A stretch of DNA of 64,000 bases from Microglena sp. YARC (GCA_022414725.1 CM039467.1:9202411-9266410); one strand, 5' to 3'; numbered from the stretch's first letter, positions 53,401 through 64,000 are shown. Numbers and translations are program-made. The notes: generated from the letters alone by a model not told the origin.

Positions 53401-53574
53401 TTTTCAGTTTGGTGCAGCCAGCTGCCGTGTTCACAAGGCTGATATACCTCGCAAACGAAACAGGCCAAGCCACAGGCCCTTCAGTGTACGACGGTGTCCA
53501 ACAAGTTTGTTGAAGCTCCTCATCCCCTCCTCCTCCTCCTTCCCCTCTTCGCCCATTTTAGCAGAGCGCCCCCT

Positions 53575-53855
53575 TCTGGGTCTTCCTCTTCTGGGTCTGG
53601 GTCAACCCGTTGCCCGTTGTCCGTTGTCCCCTTCTGGGTCCCCCCCTTCTGGATCGGGGTCTGGGGGGGACCCCTTCTGGGTCCCCCCCTTCTGGGTCTG
53701 GGCCACCCTGTTGTCTGTTAGACCGACTGACGACCGAGACGAAGCCTGTCACAACAGCAAACGGACTGGTAACTGAATGGCTCCGGTCCGCTCGATTCCG
53801 TCGCCAACACTCTCCACAAATTGTACGCGTCGCATGCGACGTTGCCTAGGACTTT
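53575..53855 (+). mobile_element. GGCGGAGCCCC dispersed element, diverged copy 4
   Basis: Shares the order of blocks (CCCCTTCTGGG, GACCGACTGACGACCG, GGTAACTGAATGGCTCC, TTCCGTCGCCAACACTCTCC, GCGTCGCATGCGACGTTGCC) with 30849 and 63206. The left part is expanded by CCCTTCTGGGTCCCC repeats. It abuts a copy of the terminal DCAF11 exon. Confidence 0.6.
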
Positions 53856-53903
53856 TCAGTATTCATCATCCTCAGTGTACGACGGCGTCCAACGGTTTAC
53901 GAC
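53856..53903 (-). CDS. Second copy of terminal DCAF11 exon
   Basis: Identical over its 48 bases to 54054-54101, with the same flanking acceptor (CAATGCGTAG) and stop. Either may be used. A third, diverged piece (CAGTGTACGACGGTGTCCAA) lies at 53483. Confidence 0.5.
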   Translation of the reverse strand, partial: VVNRWTPSYTEDDEY

Positions 53904-56900
53904 CTACGCATTGGTTGAGGTGGTTGGATTTACTTAGTTGCATGGATGTACACAGCGATACCCTGCCCTGCCCTTGTCCCAATTCGTGATCCGGGTCTGG
54001 CTCCCACATCATGACTGACACCATTTAACACTTGTTCCCTTGGTCAACGTTTTTCAGTATTCATCATCCTCAGTGTACGACGGCGTCCAACGGTTTACGA
54101 CCTACGCATTGGTCGAGGTGGTTGGATGTACTTAGTTGCATGGGCATACATAGTTGTGACCAGTTATTTAGTTATGTAGGTACAGGTGGTTGCATTTACG
54201 ACCTACGCATTGGTCGAGGTGGTTGGATTTTCTTAATTGAATGGGCATACATAGTTGTGACCAGTTATTTAGTTATGTAGGTACGGGTGGTTGGCTTTAC
54301 TAAGTTGCACGGATGTACACAGTCGTGATCATTTGCATAGTTATGTAGGTACAGGTGGTTGGATTTACGACCTACACATTGGTTGAGGTGCTTAACTTTA
54401 CGACCTACACGTTAATGGTTGAGGTGGTTGGATTTACGACCTACACATTGGTTGAGGTGGTTGGATTTACGACCTACACATTGGTTGAGGTGGTAAGATT
54501 TATGACCTACATATTATTGGTTGAGGTGGTTAACTTTACAACCTACACGTTAATGGTTGAGGTGGTTGGATTTACGACCTACACATTGGTTGAGGTGGTT
54601 GGATTTACGACCTACACATTGGTTGAGGTGGTAAGATTTATGACCTACACATTATTGGTTGAGGTGGTTAACTTTACGACCTACACGTTAATGGTTGAGG
54701 TGGTTGGATTTACGACCTACACATTGGTTGAGGTGGTTGGATTTACGACCTACACATTGGTTGAGGTGATCGGATTTACGACCTACACATTGGTTGAGGT
54801 GGTAAGATTTATGACCTACACATTATTGGTTGAGGTGGTTAACTTTACGACCTACACGTTAATGGTTGAGGTGGTTGGATTTACGAACCACACATACAGT
54901 GGTTGAGGTGGTTGGATTAACAACCTACACATTGGTTGAGGTGGTTGGATGTACAACCTACACATGTGTACACCGAATCGTGCATGCAACAAAGGATCAT
55001 GTTTGTCAAAGGGTTCAGATCCAGCTTGCTGCTAGTTTCCCCCCCCATACTCACTCACTCACCCACACATACATATATAGAGAGAATTTACTTACATCAG
55101 ATCGTGTGTTTGCCAAAGGGTTCAGATCCAGCTTGCTGCTAGCTTCCCCCCCCATACTCACTCACTCACCCACACATACATATATAGAGAGAATTTACTT
55201 ACATCAGATCGTGTGTTTGCCAAAGGGTTCAGATCCAGCTTGCTGCTAGCTTCCCCCCCCATACTCACTCACTCACCCACACATACATATATATAGAGAA
55301 TTTACTTACATCAGATCGTGTGTTTGCCAAAGGGTTCAGATCCAGCTTGCTGCTAGCTTCCCCCCCCATACTCACTCACTCACCCACACATACATATATA
55401 GAGAGAATTTACTTACATCAGATCGTGTGTTTGTCAAAGGGTTCAGATCCAGCTTCCTGCTAGCCCCCCCCCATACTCACTCACTCACCCACACATACAT
55501 ATATATAGAGAATTTACTTACATCAGATCGTGTGTTTGCCAAAGGGTTCAGATCCAGCTTGCTGCTAGCCCCCCCCATACTCACTCACTCACCCACACAT
55601 ACATATATATAGAGAATTTACTTACATCAGATCGTGTGTTTGCCAAAGGGTTCAGATACAGCTTGCTGCTAGCCCCCCCCCATACTCACTCACTCACCCA
55701 CACATACATATATAGAGAGAATTTACTTACATCAGATCGTGTGTTTGCCAAAGGGTTCAGATCCAGCTTCCTGCTAGTCCCTCCCCCCCCCCCCCCCCCC
55801 CCCCGCCCCCCCCCCCACAACACACACTCTCACCCTACATACATACATATATATAGAGAGATAATTCACTTCCATCAGATCGTGAATGCGGCACACGGAT
55901 CACGTTTTTAAAAGGGTTCAGATGCAGCTTGCTGGTAGCCCTCCTCCGCCCACCACCACACCCACCCATACATATATATAAACATGTATACAGAGAGAGA
56001 ATTCACTTACATAAGATCAAGCATGCGTCAAAGGGTTGCGTTTGTCAAAGGGTTCAGATTTCAGCTTCCTGCTAGTCCCTCCCCCCCCCCCCCACTCCCC
56101 CACCCCAACCCCACACACACGAGAGAGAATTCACTTTACATCAGATCGAGCATGCGGCAACGGGTTGCGTTTGTCAAAGGGTTCAGATTCAGCTTCCTGC
56201 TAGTCCCTCCCCCCCCCCCCCCACTCCCCCCACCAACCCCACACACAGAGAGAGAATTCACTTACATCAGATCGAGCATGCGGCAACGGGTTGCGTTTGT
56301 CAAAGGGTTCAGATTCAGCTTGCTCTTTGCCCCCCCCCCCCCCCCCCCCACACACACACACTCACCCACACTTACATATATAAACATACATATATAGAGA
56401 GTGAGTTCAGTTACATCCGATCGTGCATGCGGCAACGGGTTGCTTTGTCAAAGTGATCAGATCCAGCTTGCTGCTAGCCCCCCCCCACCCCCCCCACCCC
56501 CCCCCCCGCCCCCCCCCCCACCCCCACCCCCCCCGCCCACCCATACATATACACACACATATATATATATATATTATATATATTATATAATATATATAAT
56601 ACACTTACATCCGATCGTGCATGTGGCAACGGTTTGCGTTTGTCAGAGGGTTCAGGTCCAGCCGGCTCCTGGGCTCCCCACTCCACAACAGCCCCATCCC
56701 ACGACACTGTTGCCAGCATCGGGTCAGTGGGGTGCCAGCTGCAGTCCCGCACTAGGCCGCAGTGATACTTGAAGCGGTCCACTTGTTCACCTGCGTGCGT
56801 TGATTCATTCAATATGCATTTAGTAATAGGGCTGGTGGGGTGACAGCTGCCCACAACTGAAAAAAAGGACTCTCACTAGTCCGCAGTGATACTTGAAGCG

Positions 56901-59900
56901 GTCCACTTGTTCACCTGTGTGTGTTGATTCATTTGATTAATTTAATATGCATTTAGTAATAGGGGCGGTGGGGTGCCAGCTGCAGTCCCGCACTAGGCCA
57001 CAGTGATACTCGAATCAGTCACCTTGTTCACCTGTGTGTGTGGGTTCATGTAATATGCATTAAGAAGTAGGGCGGGTGGGGTGCTAGCTGCAGTCTTGCA
57101 CAATTCTGCATTGGCACGGTACTAGACTCCATCCACTTGTTTACCTGCTAGTGTGGGTTCAAGTATTGAGTATAAAGGTCGGTGGGGTGCCAGCTGCAGT
57201 CTCGCACTAGGCCTCAGTGATACTTGAAGCGGTCCACTTGTTCACCTGCGTGTGTGGGTTAATGTACTGCGTAATAGGAGCGGTGGGGCAAGTGTTCACG
57301 AGCTTGTGTGGGTTCATGCATGCATTGAGTATGTGGGTCGGTGGGGTGCCAGCTGCAGTCTCGCACTAGGCCGCAGTGATACTTGAAGCAGTCCACTTGT
57401 TCACCTGCGTGTGTGGGTTAATGTACTGCGTAATAGGAGCGGTGGGGCACTTGTTCACGAGCTTGTGTGGGTTCATGCATGCATTGAGTATGTGGGTCGG
57501 TGGGGTGCCAGCTGCAGTCTCGCACTAGGCCGCAGTGATACTTGAAGCAGTCCACTGTTCCCTGTAATGTGTGGGTTTATGTATTGAGTAATAGGCGCGG
57601 TGGGGCAGGTGAGGTGCTAGTTAGAGACTCTCACAAGGACGCAGTGATACTTGAAGCAAACCACTTGTTCCCCTGTGTGTGTGGGTTCATGTATTGAGAA
57701 TTAGGGTCGGTTGGGTGCCAGCTGCAGTCTCTCACAAGGCCGCAGTGCTCTTTAAAGCGGTCCACTTGTTTATCTGTGTGTGTGGGTTCATGCATTGAGA
57801 ATAAGGGTCGGTGGGTGCCAGCTGCACTCCCTCACTAGTCCCGCCCCCCACCTTACTCCTCATCCTCACCCATCACTCACTTACACGAATCCTACCACCA
57901 CCACCATCACCACCAACAACATTCGACCCGCCCCAGGCATGCCCCCCCCCCCCCCCCCCCCCCCCATCCGCAGACCAGAATAGATGTAGCCCTCCCCTCC
58001 CTTCCCCCCCTCCTTTCCCTACACTTCCCCACCCCACCACATAAATACATCCTACCCCGCTTCACCTGTCCCACACGTACACCCCCCCATCCACCGACCA
58101 GAATAGGCACTGAGTTGGCAGGTGAAATATCCTGAAGAGAAGCAACCCCCCCACACCCCACCTCATACCCCCCAAAATGCACCATAAAACCCAAAAATAC
58201 AACCATTTCTCCCCTCCCCCGACATAAGTGCATCGTACCTGGGACAATGTCCCATACGTACCCCCCCCCCCCCCCCCCCCCCATCCAAAGAACCAGGATA
58301 GTATAGCCCCCCACCCCCACCCCCCATTTCCCACCTGAATCCCACTACCACCATCACCACCACCACCATCATCAGACCCCACTCAGTCGTACCTGTGACA
58401 ATGTCCCAGACGTTCACCCCCCCATCAGCAGAACCCGAATAAATGTAGCGCTGGCCAGTTGTATGAGCCGGAGAGAAGTAAGCTCGGATTAGGGTCTGCC
58501 TGACGTCATGTCCCCTGAAAGTGGTGATAGCTCGGCAGTGGGGATGCTTCACCTCATAGCCTGTGCCTGGGTACCGCATCCACCTGGTTGGAGAGAGTTG
58601 GTTGGGGTAAAGAAATCATTACAACTGAACAAATGAAGTCTAAATGAAGGAGAAGAAGAAGCAAATGAATGGCCATTGTGGTGGTGGTGGTGGTGGTGAT
58701 ACACGTGCTTCACCTCATAGCCGATGCCTGGGTAACGCATCCACCTGGTTGGAGAGATAAGGACATGGTGGTGGTGTTTGTGGTGGAGTTTGCGGTGGTG
58801 GTGGTGATGAGGGTCTGCCTCACATCATGTCCCCTGAAGGTGGTGATAGCACGGCAGTGGGGGTGCTTCACTTCATAGCTGGTACCTGGGTAACACATCC
58901 ACCTGGTTGGAGAGATAAGGACATGATGGTGGTGGTGATGGTGGTGGTGGTGGGGTGGTGGTGGTGCTTGTGGTGGTGTTTGTGGTGGTGGTGGCGAGGG
59001 TCTTCCTCACATCTTATCCCCGAAAGGTGGTGAAAGCACGGCAGTGGGGGTGCTTCACCTCATAGCCGGTACCTGGGTAACGCATCCACCTGGTTGGAGA
59101 GATGAAGACATGCTGGTGGTGGTGGTTCTATTATATTCAGGATTATATTATATTATATTATATAATATTATATTATAGTATATTATATTATATTATATAT
59201 TATATTATATTATAATATATTATATTATATTCAGGATTATATTATATATTATATTATATTATAGTATATTATATTATATTATATTATATTATATTATATT
59301 ATATTACATTATATTATGCAGGATACACAAGCCGCACCGGTAGTCCCAGTTGAAGCGTGGCACGGGTCCCATGGGCAGTTGCTTTATTTTCAATCAAGAT
59401 ATATACATGCATAGTTATATATGTGCATGATTTCATATGTTTACACGCATGTATACGTCTACACATCTAATGGGATATATATATATATATTATATGTATA
59501 TATATATATATATATCCATAAGTGCATAAGTCCTAAAACGCCCTAAGTTGAATCACTATTGTGATTCAAGGTCCTACACGACCCCAACTGCTCGGAATTG
59601 AATTCTGAGTAGATCATATTGTCCGCATATGCGTCAGCTAGGCGCGCAGCTGATTTCTGTTTGCATTGGCATCTGGCCGCGAGCAGCCCAGCTCGGGAGG
59701 CCGGCTGGCAGTACACGAGATGTACAAAAAGCTTGAATCGACTTCAACGAGATCGTGGTACGGGATCGCGCGAGCTACCGCGGCTAAAGTTTCCGCGGGA
59801 TGAAAGGCGTACCGAACCCCTACCACAAGGTCGGAAGCTGCGCTTCAGAATTATGCAACTGAGTCTACGCAGCTACGTACATGAGTTAGGACACCCACAA

Positions 59901-60282
59901 AACGCAAATGATCAGTGATTTTTGGCTTTGTGCACTGCCGTACCGCCTGTACGCTACATCCGACAACCTGCCATCACCATGACATGTAAAGGAAGGTGTG
60001 AGCTATAGGACTACCTACTTTATATATAAATGGAATTTGTTTGGAGCGCGATAGACCTTGAATCATCTCAATGAAAAAGGTGATTCAACATAGGGAAGCC
60101 CATAGTTAAGAAATTAGCATGTTTCTCTTCAGATGCTTCCCACCAATTGAGCAAACCCAAATTTGAGTATTTAGATATTGAACTGATCTGGTTGGGCAAC
60201 TTTATGGCAACAAATATTTGACTTTGGACTGGAGGCCATAGGCTAAAACCATGTGATTCATGCTCACCAAGACTTAGGCACC

Positions 60283-60326
<44 letters not shown>

Positions 60327-60959
60327 TGCATGCGTTTATATGTTAATATGTTAACACACATGTATAGTCGACACAAGCCGCACCTGCAGTCCCAGTTGAA
60401 GCGTGGCACAGGCCACATAGGCAGCTGCTTCATTTGCAATCAAGATAAACACATGCATATTTATATATGTGCATGATTTCATATGTTTACACAAATGTAT
60501 AGTCTTCACAAGCCGCACCTGTAGTCCCAGTTGAAGCGTGGCACGGGTCCCTTGGGCAGTTGCTGTATTTGGCGTTCACTCATCATGCTAGATCGTAGGT
60601 CCCACAGTTTGATGGTCTGGTCTTTACTGTTGCTGATGATGTACCTGCAGTAGGTGGGTGAGAGTGTGCAGAGGTGGAGTGTGTGGTGTGTGGGGGTCGC
60701 GTGTGTGTGGTGGTGGGTAGGTCAGTTGTCTTCCGCTCATCATCCTAGATCACGTAGGTCCCACAGCTTGATGGTCTGGTCGTTACTGTTGCTGATGATG
60801 TACCTGCGGTGCGTGTGTGTGGTAGTGTGTGTGTGTGTGTGTGTGTGTGTGTAGGTCAGGTGTCTTTTGCTTACTCATAATGCTAGATCACGTGGGTCCC
60901 ACAGCTTGATAGTCTGGTCGTTACTGTTGCTGATGATGTACCTGCGGTGCGTGTGTGTG

Positions 60960-60993
<34 letters not shown>

Positions 60994-62058
60994 GTGTGTG
61001 TGTGGGGGGGGGGGGTAGGTCAGGTGTCTTTTGCTTACTCATAATGCTAGATCACGTGGGTCCCACAGCTTGATAGTCTGGTCGTTACTGTTGCTGATGA
61101 TGTACTTGCGGTGATGAGAGTGGGTGGTTGGGTTTGTGGGGGTGGGGGTAGGGGTGGTGTGTGGGGGTGGTGTGGGGTGGTGGGGTGGAGGTAGGTAGGT
61201 CAGGTGTCTTTTGCTCATAATGCTAGATCACGTAGGTACCACAGCTTGATGGACTTGTAGTTACTGTTGCTGATGATGTACCTGCGGTGATGAGAGTGTG
61301 TGGGTGTGTGGGTGCGGGTGTGGGGGGTCGGTTTGTGTGCGTGTGTGTGTGTGGTGTGGGTGTGGGTGTGGGTGTGGGGGGGGGTCAGGTGTCTTTTGTT
61401 TGCTCATCATGCTAGATCGTAGGTCCCACAGCTTGATGGTCTGGTTGTTTCTGTTGCTGATGATGTACCTGCGGTGATGAGAGTGGGTGGTTGGGTGGGT
61501 GGTGAGTGGGGCTGGTGTGGGGATGTGGGGGTGGTGGTGGGTAGGTTAGGTGTATTCCGCTCACACATCATGCTAGAGCGCGTAGGTCCCACAGCTTGAT
61601 GGTTTGGTCTTTACTGTTGGTGATGATGTACCTGTGGTGATGAGAGTGGGTGGTTGGGTGTGTGGGAGTGGGGGTGGGAATGATGAGTGGGTGTGGTGTG
61701 TGGGTGTGGGTAGGTTATGTGTATTTCGCTCACTCATCACGCTAGATCGCATAGGTCCCACAGCTTCAAGGTCTGGTCTTTACTGCTGCTGGTGATGTAC
61801 CTTAGGTAGGTGTGTGGGTGTTTGGGTGGGTTTGTGGTGGTGCTGGTGTGGGTGTGCGGTGGTGTGGGTGTGTGTGTGTCGTGTGTGGGGTGTGTGGGTG
61901 GTGGTGGAGGTGGGTAGGTCAGGTGACTTTGCTCGCTCATCATGCTACATTGCGTAGGTCCCACAGCTTGATGGTCTGGTCGTTACTGCTGATGATGATG
62001 TACCTGTGGTGATGAGAGTGGGTGGGTGGGTGGGTGGTGGTGGTGGGTGTGGGGGGTG

Positions 62059-62092
<34 letters not shown>

Positions 62093-63800
62093 GTGTGTGT
62101 CCGGGGGGGGGGGGGGGGGGGGGGGGGGGGTAGGTCAGGTGTCTTTCGCTTGCTCATCATACCAGAGCGTAGGTCCCACAGTTTGATGGTCTGGTCTTTG
62201 CTGTTGCTGATGATGTACCTGCTGTGAAGAGAGTGGGGTCGGTGTGTGGTGGTGGTGACAGTAGTGGTGGTGGTGGTGGTGGTGGGAGTGGGGTCAGTGT
62301 ATGGGGGTCCATCTCTGTGCCTAAATATGATGCTCCTACCTTCCATCACCCTTGGCATCCAGATGAGTGATACCCTCACCGATCCAAATTAAGACGTCGG
62401 TACCACCAGCACGACCACCACTACCACCACCAATCCATCACTGTGCCCAATCAGGACACAAGCACCTGGCCACCAGCACCAGCACCAGCACCATCAGCAC
62501 CACCACCAGCACCACCAGCACACCACCACCACACAAACCAGCACCAGCACCAGCACCAGCATTCAGCACCACCAGCACCAGCACCACCACCAGCACCACC
62601 ACCACACAAACCAGCACCACGACCAGCACCACCACCAGCACCAGCACCACCACCACAAAAACCAGCACCACCACCAGCACCACCAGCAACAGCACCACCA
62701 GCACCAGCACCACCAGCACCAGCACCACCACCACACAAACCAGCACCAGCACCAGCACCACCAGCACCAGCACCACCAGCACCTGACCACCAGCACCAGC
62801 ACCAGCGCCAGCACCAGCACCGCCACCAGCACCTGACCACCAGCACCACCACCACCAGCACCACCAGCACCTGACCACCAGCACCAGCACCAGCACCAGC
62901 ACCACCAGCACCTGACCACCAGCACCACCACCCTACACCCACCCAATTGCCTAGATATGATGTTCCCACCTTCCATCGCCCTTGTCATCCAGATGAGTAA
63001 TACCCTCACCGATCCAAATTAGGAACTCCACACCACCACCACAACACCAATTTATCCCTGTCCCTAAACAGGGTTCTCTTACCTTCCATCACCCTTGGCA
63101 TGCAGATGAGTGATACCCTCACCGATCAAAATTAGGATGTCGGCACCACCAGCACCACCACCACACAAACCAGCACCTGACCACCAGCACCACCACCATA
63201 TATGCTTTTTGGCGGAGCCCCCCCTTCTGGGGGGCGGGAGCCCCCAGCGTTACCCATTTGTCCGTCCATCCATCCATCCGTCTGACCGTGATGAAGCCCG
63301 ACACGTCAGCCACGGTCTCGTAACTAACTCCCTTCCGTTGCCACGTCGCTCCCTCGCGATCACTCTCCGCTATTTTTAGCGTTGCAGGCGACGCTGCATA
63401 GAACTTGTCTCACCTTCCATCGCCCTTGTCATCCAGATGAGTAATACCCTCACCGATCCCAATAAGGAACTCCACACCACCACCACAACACCAATTCATC
63501 CCTGTGCCTAAATAGGGTTCTCTTACCTTCTATCACCCTTGGTATCCAGATGAGTGATGCCCTCACCGATCCAAATTAAGACGTCGGTAACACCAGCACC
63601 ACAAATCCATCAATGTGCCTAAATAACAAGGACACCAGCACCTGACCACCACCAGCACCCTACACCCACCCTATTGCCTAAATAGGGTGCTCTTACCTTC
63701 CATCACCCTTGGCATCCAGATGAGTGATGCCCTCACTGTGCCCAATTAGGACACCGGCAGGGGAGCAGTGTCCGCCTCCCATGGTACGGCGATCCCAAAC
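53856..63800 (-). CDS. DCAF11: DCAF11/LEC14B-type WD40 protein, 3' part of gene
   Basis: Exons, in order on the minus strand: 63697-63800, 60519-60644, 58393-58583, 56609-56790 and a terminal exon 54054-54101, or the identical 53856-53903. Phases agree throughout (2, 2, 1, 0), giving 216 residues. Text follows plant LEC14B and animal DCAF11: VWDRRTMGGG with AGVLIGHSEGITHLDAKGDG; YIISNSKDQTIKLWDLRS; RYPGTGYEVKHPHC; YFSPAHTTGQRYIYSGSADG; VRDCSWHPTDPMLATVSWDG. WDRR and WDLR match the DDB1-binding WDxR box, so the product is probably a substrate receptor of CUL4-DDB1 ubiquitin ligases. Terminal residues would be VVNRWTPSYTEDDEY, inferred from splice phase only. The N-terminal half lies right of the window. 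All introns hold arrays of exon edges; donors include GTGCGG and GTACGA, which are weak. Confidence 0.8.
54102..54960 (-). repeat. Array of the acceptor of the terminal DCAF11 exon
   Basis: More than 20 units of about 35 bp. On the minus strand each reads CCACCTCAACCAATGTGTAG|GTCGTAAATC, that is, acceptor plus the first bases of the exon (GTCGTAAACC in the real one). Higher-order groups of about 120 bp are visible from 54390. Plus-strand frames (FTTYTLVEVVG repeats) are by-products. Confidence 0.8.
54965..56480 (-). repeat. Array of exon 4 end plus donor in DCAF11
   Basis: About twelve units of 95-140 bp. On the minus strand each has AGCTGGATCTGAACCCTTTG, then GCAAACACACGATCTGAT|GTAAGTAAATTC, a copy of the exon end GGACCTGAACCCTCTGAC ... 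CACGATCGGAT|GTAAGTG at 56603-56670. Almost all keep the GTAAGT donor. Spacers hold TATATATG and GAGTGAGTATGGGG strings, poly(C) runs (plus strand) at 55783-55804, 56086, 56213 and 56330-56349, and a C-rich block at 56478-56540. Confidence 0.9.
56865..57840 (-). repeat. Array of the acceptor and start of exon 4 in DCAF11
   Basis: About nine units of 95-150 bp. On the minus strand each carries CGCAG or CACAG|GTGAACAAGTGGACCGCTTC, AAGTATCACTGCGGCCTAGT and GCAGCTGGCACCCCACC, matching the real exon at 56790 leftward. Some units include the acceptor AG, others are altered. Confidence 0.9.
57905..58315 (-). repeat. Array of exon 3 end plus donor in DCAF11
   Basis: Two or three units with, on the minus strand, TTCTTTGGATGGGGGG ... 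TACGTATGGGACATTGTCCCAG|GTACGATGC (58230-58300), GTACGTGTGGGACAG|GTGAAGC (58045-58110) and a partial at 57930-57985. Each has the WD-repeat text VWD and a donor. C24 and C22 runs on the plus strand (57942-57965, 58261-58282) expand the Gly codons of the exon. Confidence 0.8.
58700..59105 (-). repeat. Array of the acceptor and start of exon 3 in DCAF11
   Basis: Three units ending (plus strand) GCATCCACCTGGTTGGAGAG at 58736, 58895 and 59085; the real acceptor is at 58584. The 58800-58900 unit includes about 90 bases of exon (RYPGTSYEVKHPHCRAITTF). Spacers are (GGT)n-rich. Confidence 0.9.
59131..59320. repeat. AT-rich (ATATT)n tract
   Basis: About 190 bases of TATTATATTATA with two CAGGATTATATT interruptions. 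Confidence 0.95.
59329..60435 (-). repeat. Extra copies of exon 2 end plus donor in DCAF11
   Basis: Plus-strand strings CACAAGCCGCACCTGCAGTC and CCAGTTGAAGCGTGGCAC at 60371-60435 and a similar copy at 59326-59395. Each is followed by a CATATATACATGCATAG-type spacer. They repeat the end of the exon at 60519 with its unusual GTGCGG donor. Between them lies long dispersed repeat copy 2. Confidence 0.85.
59520..60325. repeat. Long dispersed repeat, copy 2
   Basis: Same block order as 45240-46010, ending in (TA)n at 60290-60324. A first part contains GATCGCGCGAGCTACCGCGG and TTTCCGCGGGATGAAAGG. Confidence 0.65.
60650..62225 (-). repeat. Nine decoy copies of DCAF11 exon 2 acceptor and start
   Basis: On the plus strand each copy reads CATGCTAGATC..GTAGGTCC, CACAGCTTGATGGTCTGGTC and GTTGCTGATGATGTACCTGC. 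Acceptors lie near 60812, 60953, 61112, 61280, 61470, 61632, 61800, 62012 and 62221; the real one is at 60645. Copies keep frame for YIISNSKDQTIKLWDLRS with small changes. Spacers are GT-rich and hold a G28 run at 62103-62130. Confidence 0.9.
62400..62935. repeat. CACCAG/CAGCAC triplet repeat
   Basis: About 530 bases of CACCAGCAC and CACCACCAC triplets with CACAAACCAGCACC interruptions. All frames are open on both strands (Pro-Ala, Ser-Thr, Gln-His; Val-Leu, Gly-Ala, Cys-Trp), with no coding evidence. In DCAF11 intron 1. Confidence 0.95.
63206..63408 (+). mobile_element. GGCGGAGCCCC dispersed element, copy 3
   Basis: TTTTTGGCGGAGCCCCCCCT to GACGCTGCATAGAACTTGT, closely like 30849-31036. It lies inside the exon-edge array of DCAF11 intron 1, against an array unit on its right side. 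Confidence 0.75.
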
Positions 63801-64000
63801 CTGCAGTTCAGAATAGCATAGAATTAAATAAATAAATACACAAATAAATAAATGGCACGCCTTACTACTAGGGAACGGCAAATCATATGATGTTGACCAA
63901 AGACGAGTATGATATCATATGATATCATGCAAAAATCATATGATTTAATATCATATGATATGATGCCCCAGGCCAAAGTTACCTAGTCAGACCGCCGGCA
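63801..64000. other. Intron sequence at window edge
   Basis: Right of the acceptor (TTCTGAACTGCAG on the minus strand) of the first DCAF11 exon seen. Contains (AAATA)n and a cluster of ATCATATGATATCATATGAT palindromes at about 63900-63965. Confidence 0.7.

Larger units (their letters stand above)
62332..63590 (-). repeat. Five decoy copies of DCAF11 exon 1 end plus donor
   Basis: On the plus strand each copy reads TTACCTTCCATCACCCTTGG, CATCCAGATGAGTGATACCC and TCACCGATCCAAATTA, starting near 62337, 62966, 63079, 63410 and 63524; the real one is at 63691. Donors are GTAAGA, GTAGGA or GTGAGA/GTGGGA. Confidence 0.9.

Noticed and set aside
54355..54906. Plus-strand FTTYTLVEVVG repeat protein
   Set aside because: Better explained as copies of the minus-strand acceptor of the last DCAF11 exon.
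62443..62969. Overlapping Ala/Pro, Val/Leu and Cys/Trp-rich frames on both strands
   Set aside because: Triplet CACCAG repeats give open frames everywhere; they lie in an intron of DCAF11.

Overview
The window is nuclear DNA of a eukaryote, most likely a chlorophyte green alga. Genes have GT-AG introns. It holds Ty1/Copia LTR retrotransposons, a tRNA-derived SINE family, small inverted-repeat elements, and very many minisatellites and poly(G)/poly(C) runs. The RING-CH membrane protein, the LEC14B/DCAF11-type WD40 protein and the FISHTW-TPR protein fit a green-plant/algal gene set. The genus cannot be fixed from sequence alone.

Layout. 1-2862: minus-strand copy of a Copia-like element, indel-rich. 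3001-4000: gap of exactly 1,000 N. 4001-7105: 44-bp minisatellite. 7255-8096: tandem repeats, a SINE and a small DNA element. 8452-10340: last part of a plus-strand proline-rich gene with arrays. 10340-13600: no gene recognised; repeats and a foldback element. 13570-26676: minus-strand gene for a type II membrane-anchored proline-rich protein, cut by two LTR elements (13935-18516, TSD GACTT; 21422-26475, TSD GTACA) and a third insertion carrying a zinc-finger ORF (19602-20931). 27238-35244: four-exon RING-CH (MARCH-type) E3 ligase gene of 331 codons, fully reconstructable. 35245-39290: no gene recognised. 39659-48717: gene for an MGCGASK-starting protein with a TIR-like FISHTW domain and about nine kinesin-light-chain-type TPRs, with one frameshift. 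48720-53850: mostly repeats. 53856-63800: minus-strand 3' part of a DCAF11/LEC14B WD40 gene, five exons seen, 5' end beyond the right edge.

The most unusual feature is a shared architecture. In the RING-CH and DCAF11 genes nearly every intron holds tandem copies of the exon edges that flank it. Copies of 'exon end + 5' splice site' follow the upstream exon, and copies of '3' splice site + exon start' precede the downstream exon. The 8.4-10.3 kb gene and the FISHTW-TPR gene show the same pattern in part. Many minisatellites here are therefore amplified splice junctions rather than random satellites, and they supply many decoy or alternative splice sites.

Caution: bases 1 to about 6,900 carry dense single-base indels compared with cleaner copies elsewhere in the window. 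This looks like unpolished long-read sequence, so broken frames there may be artefacts.
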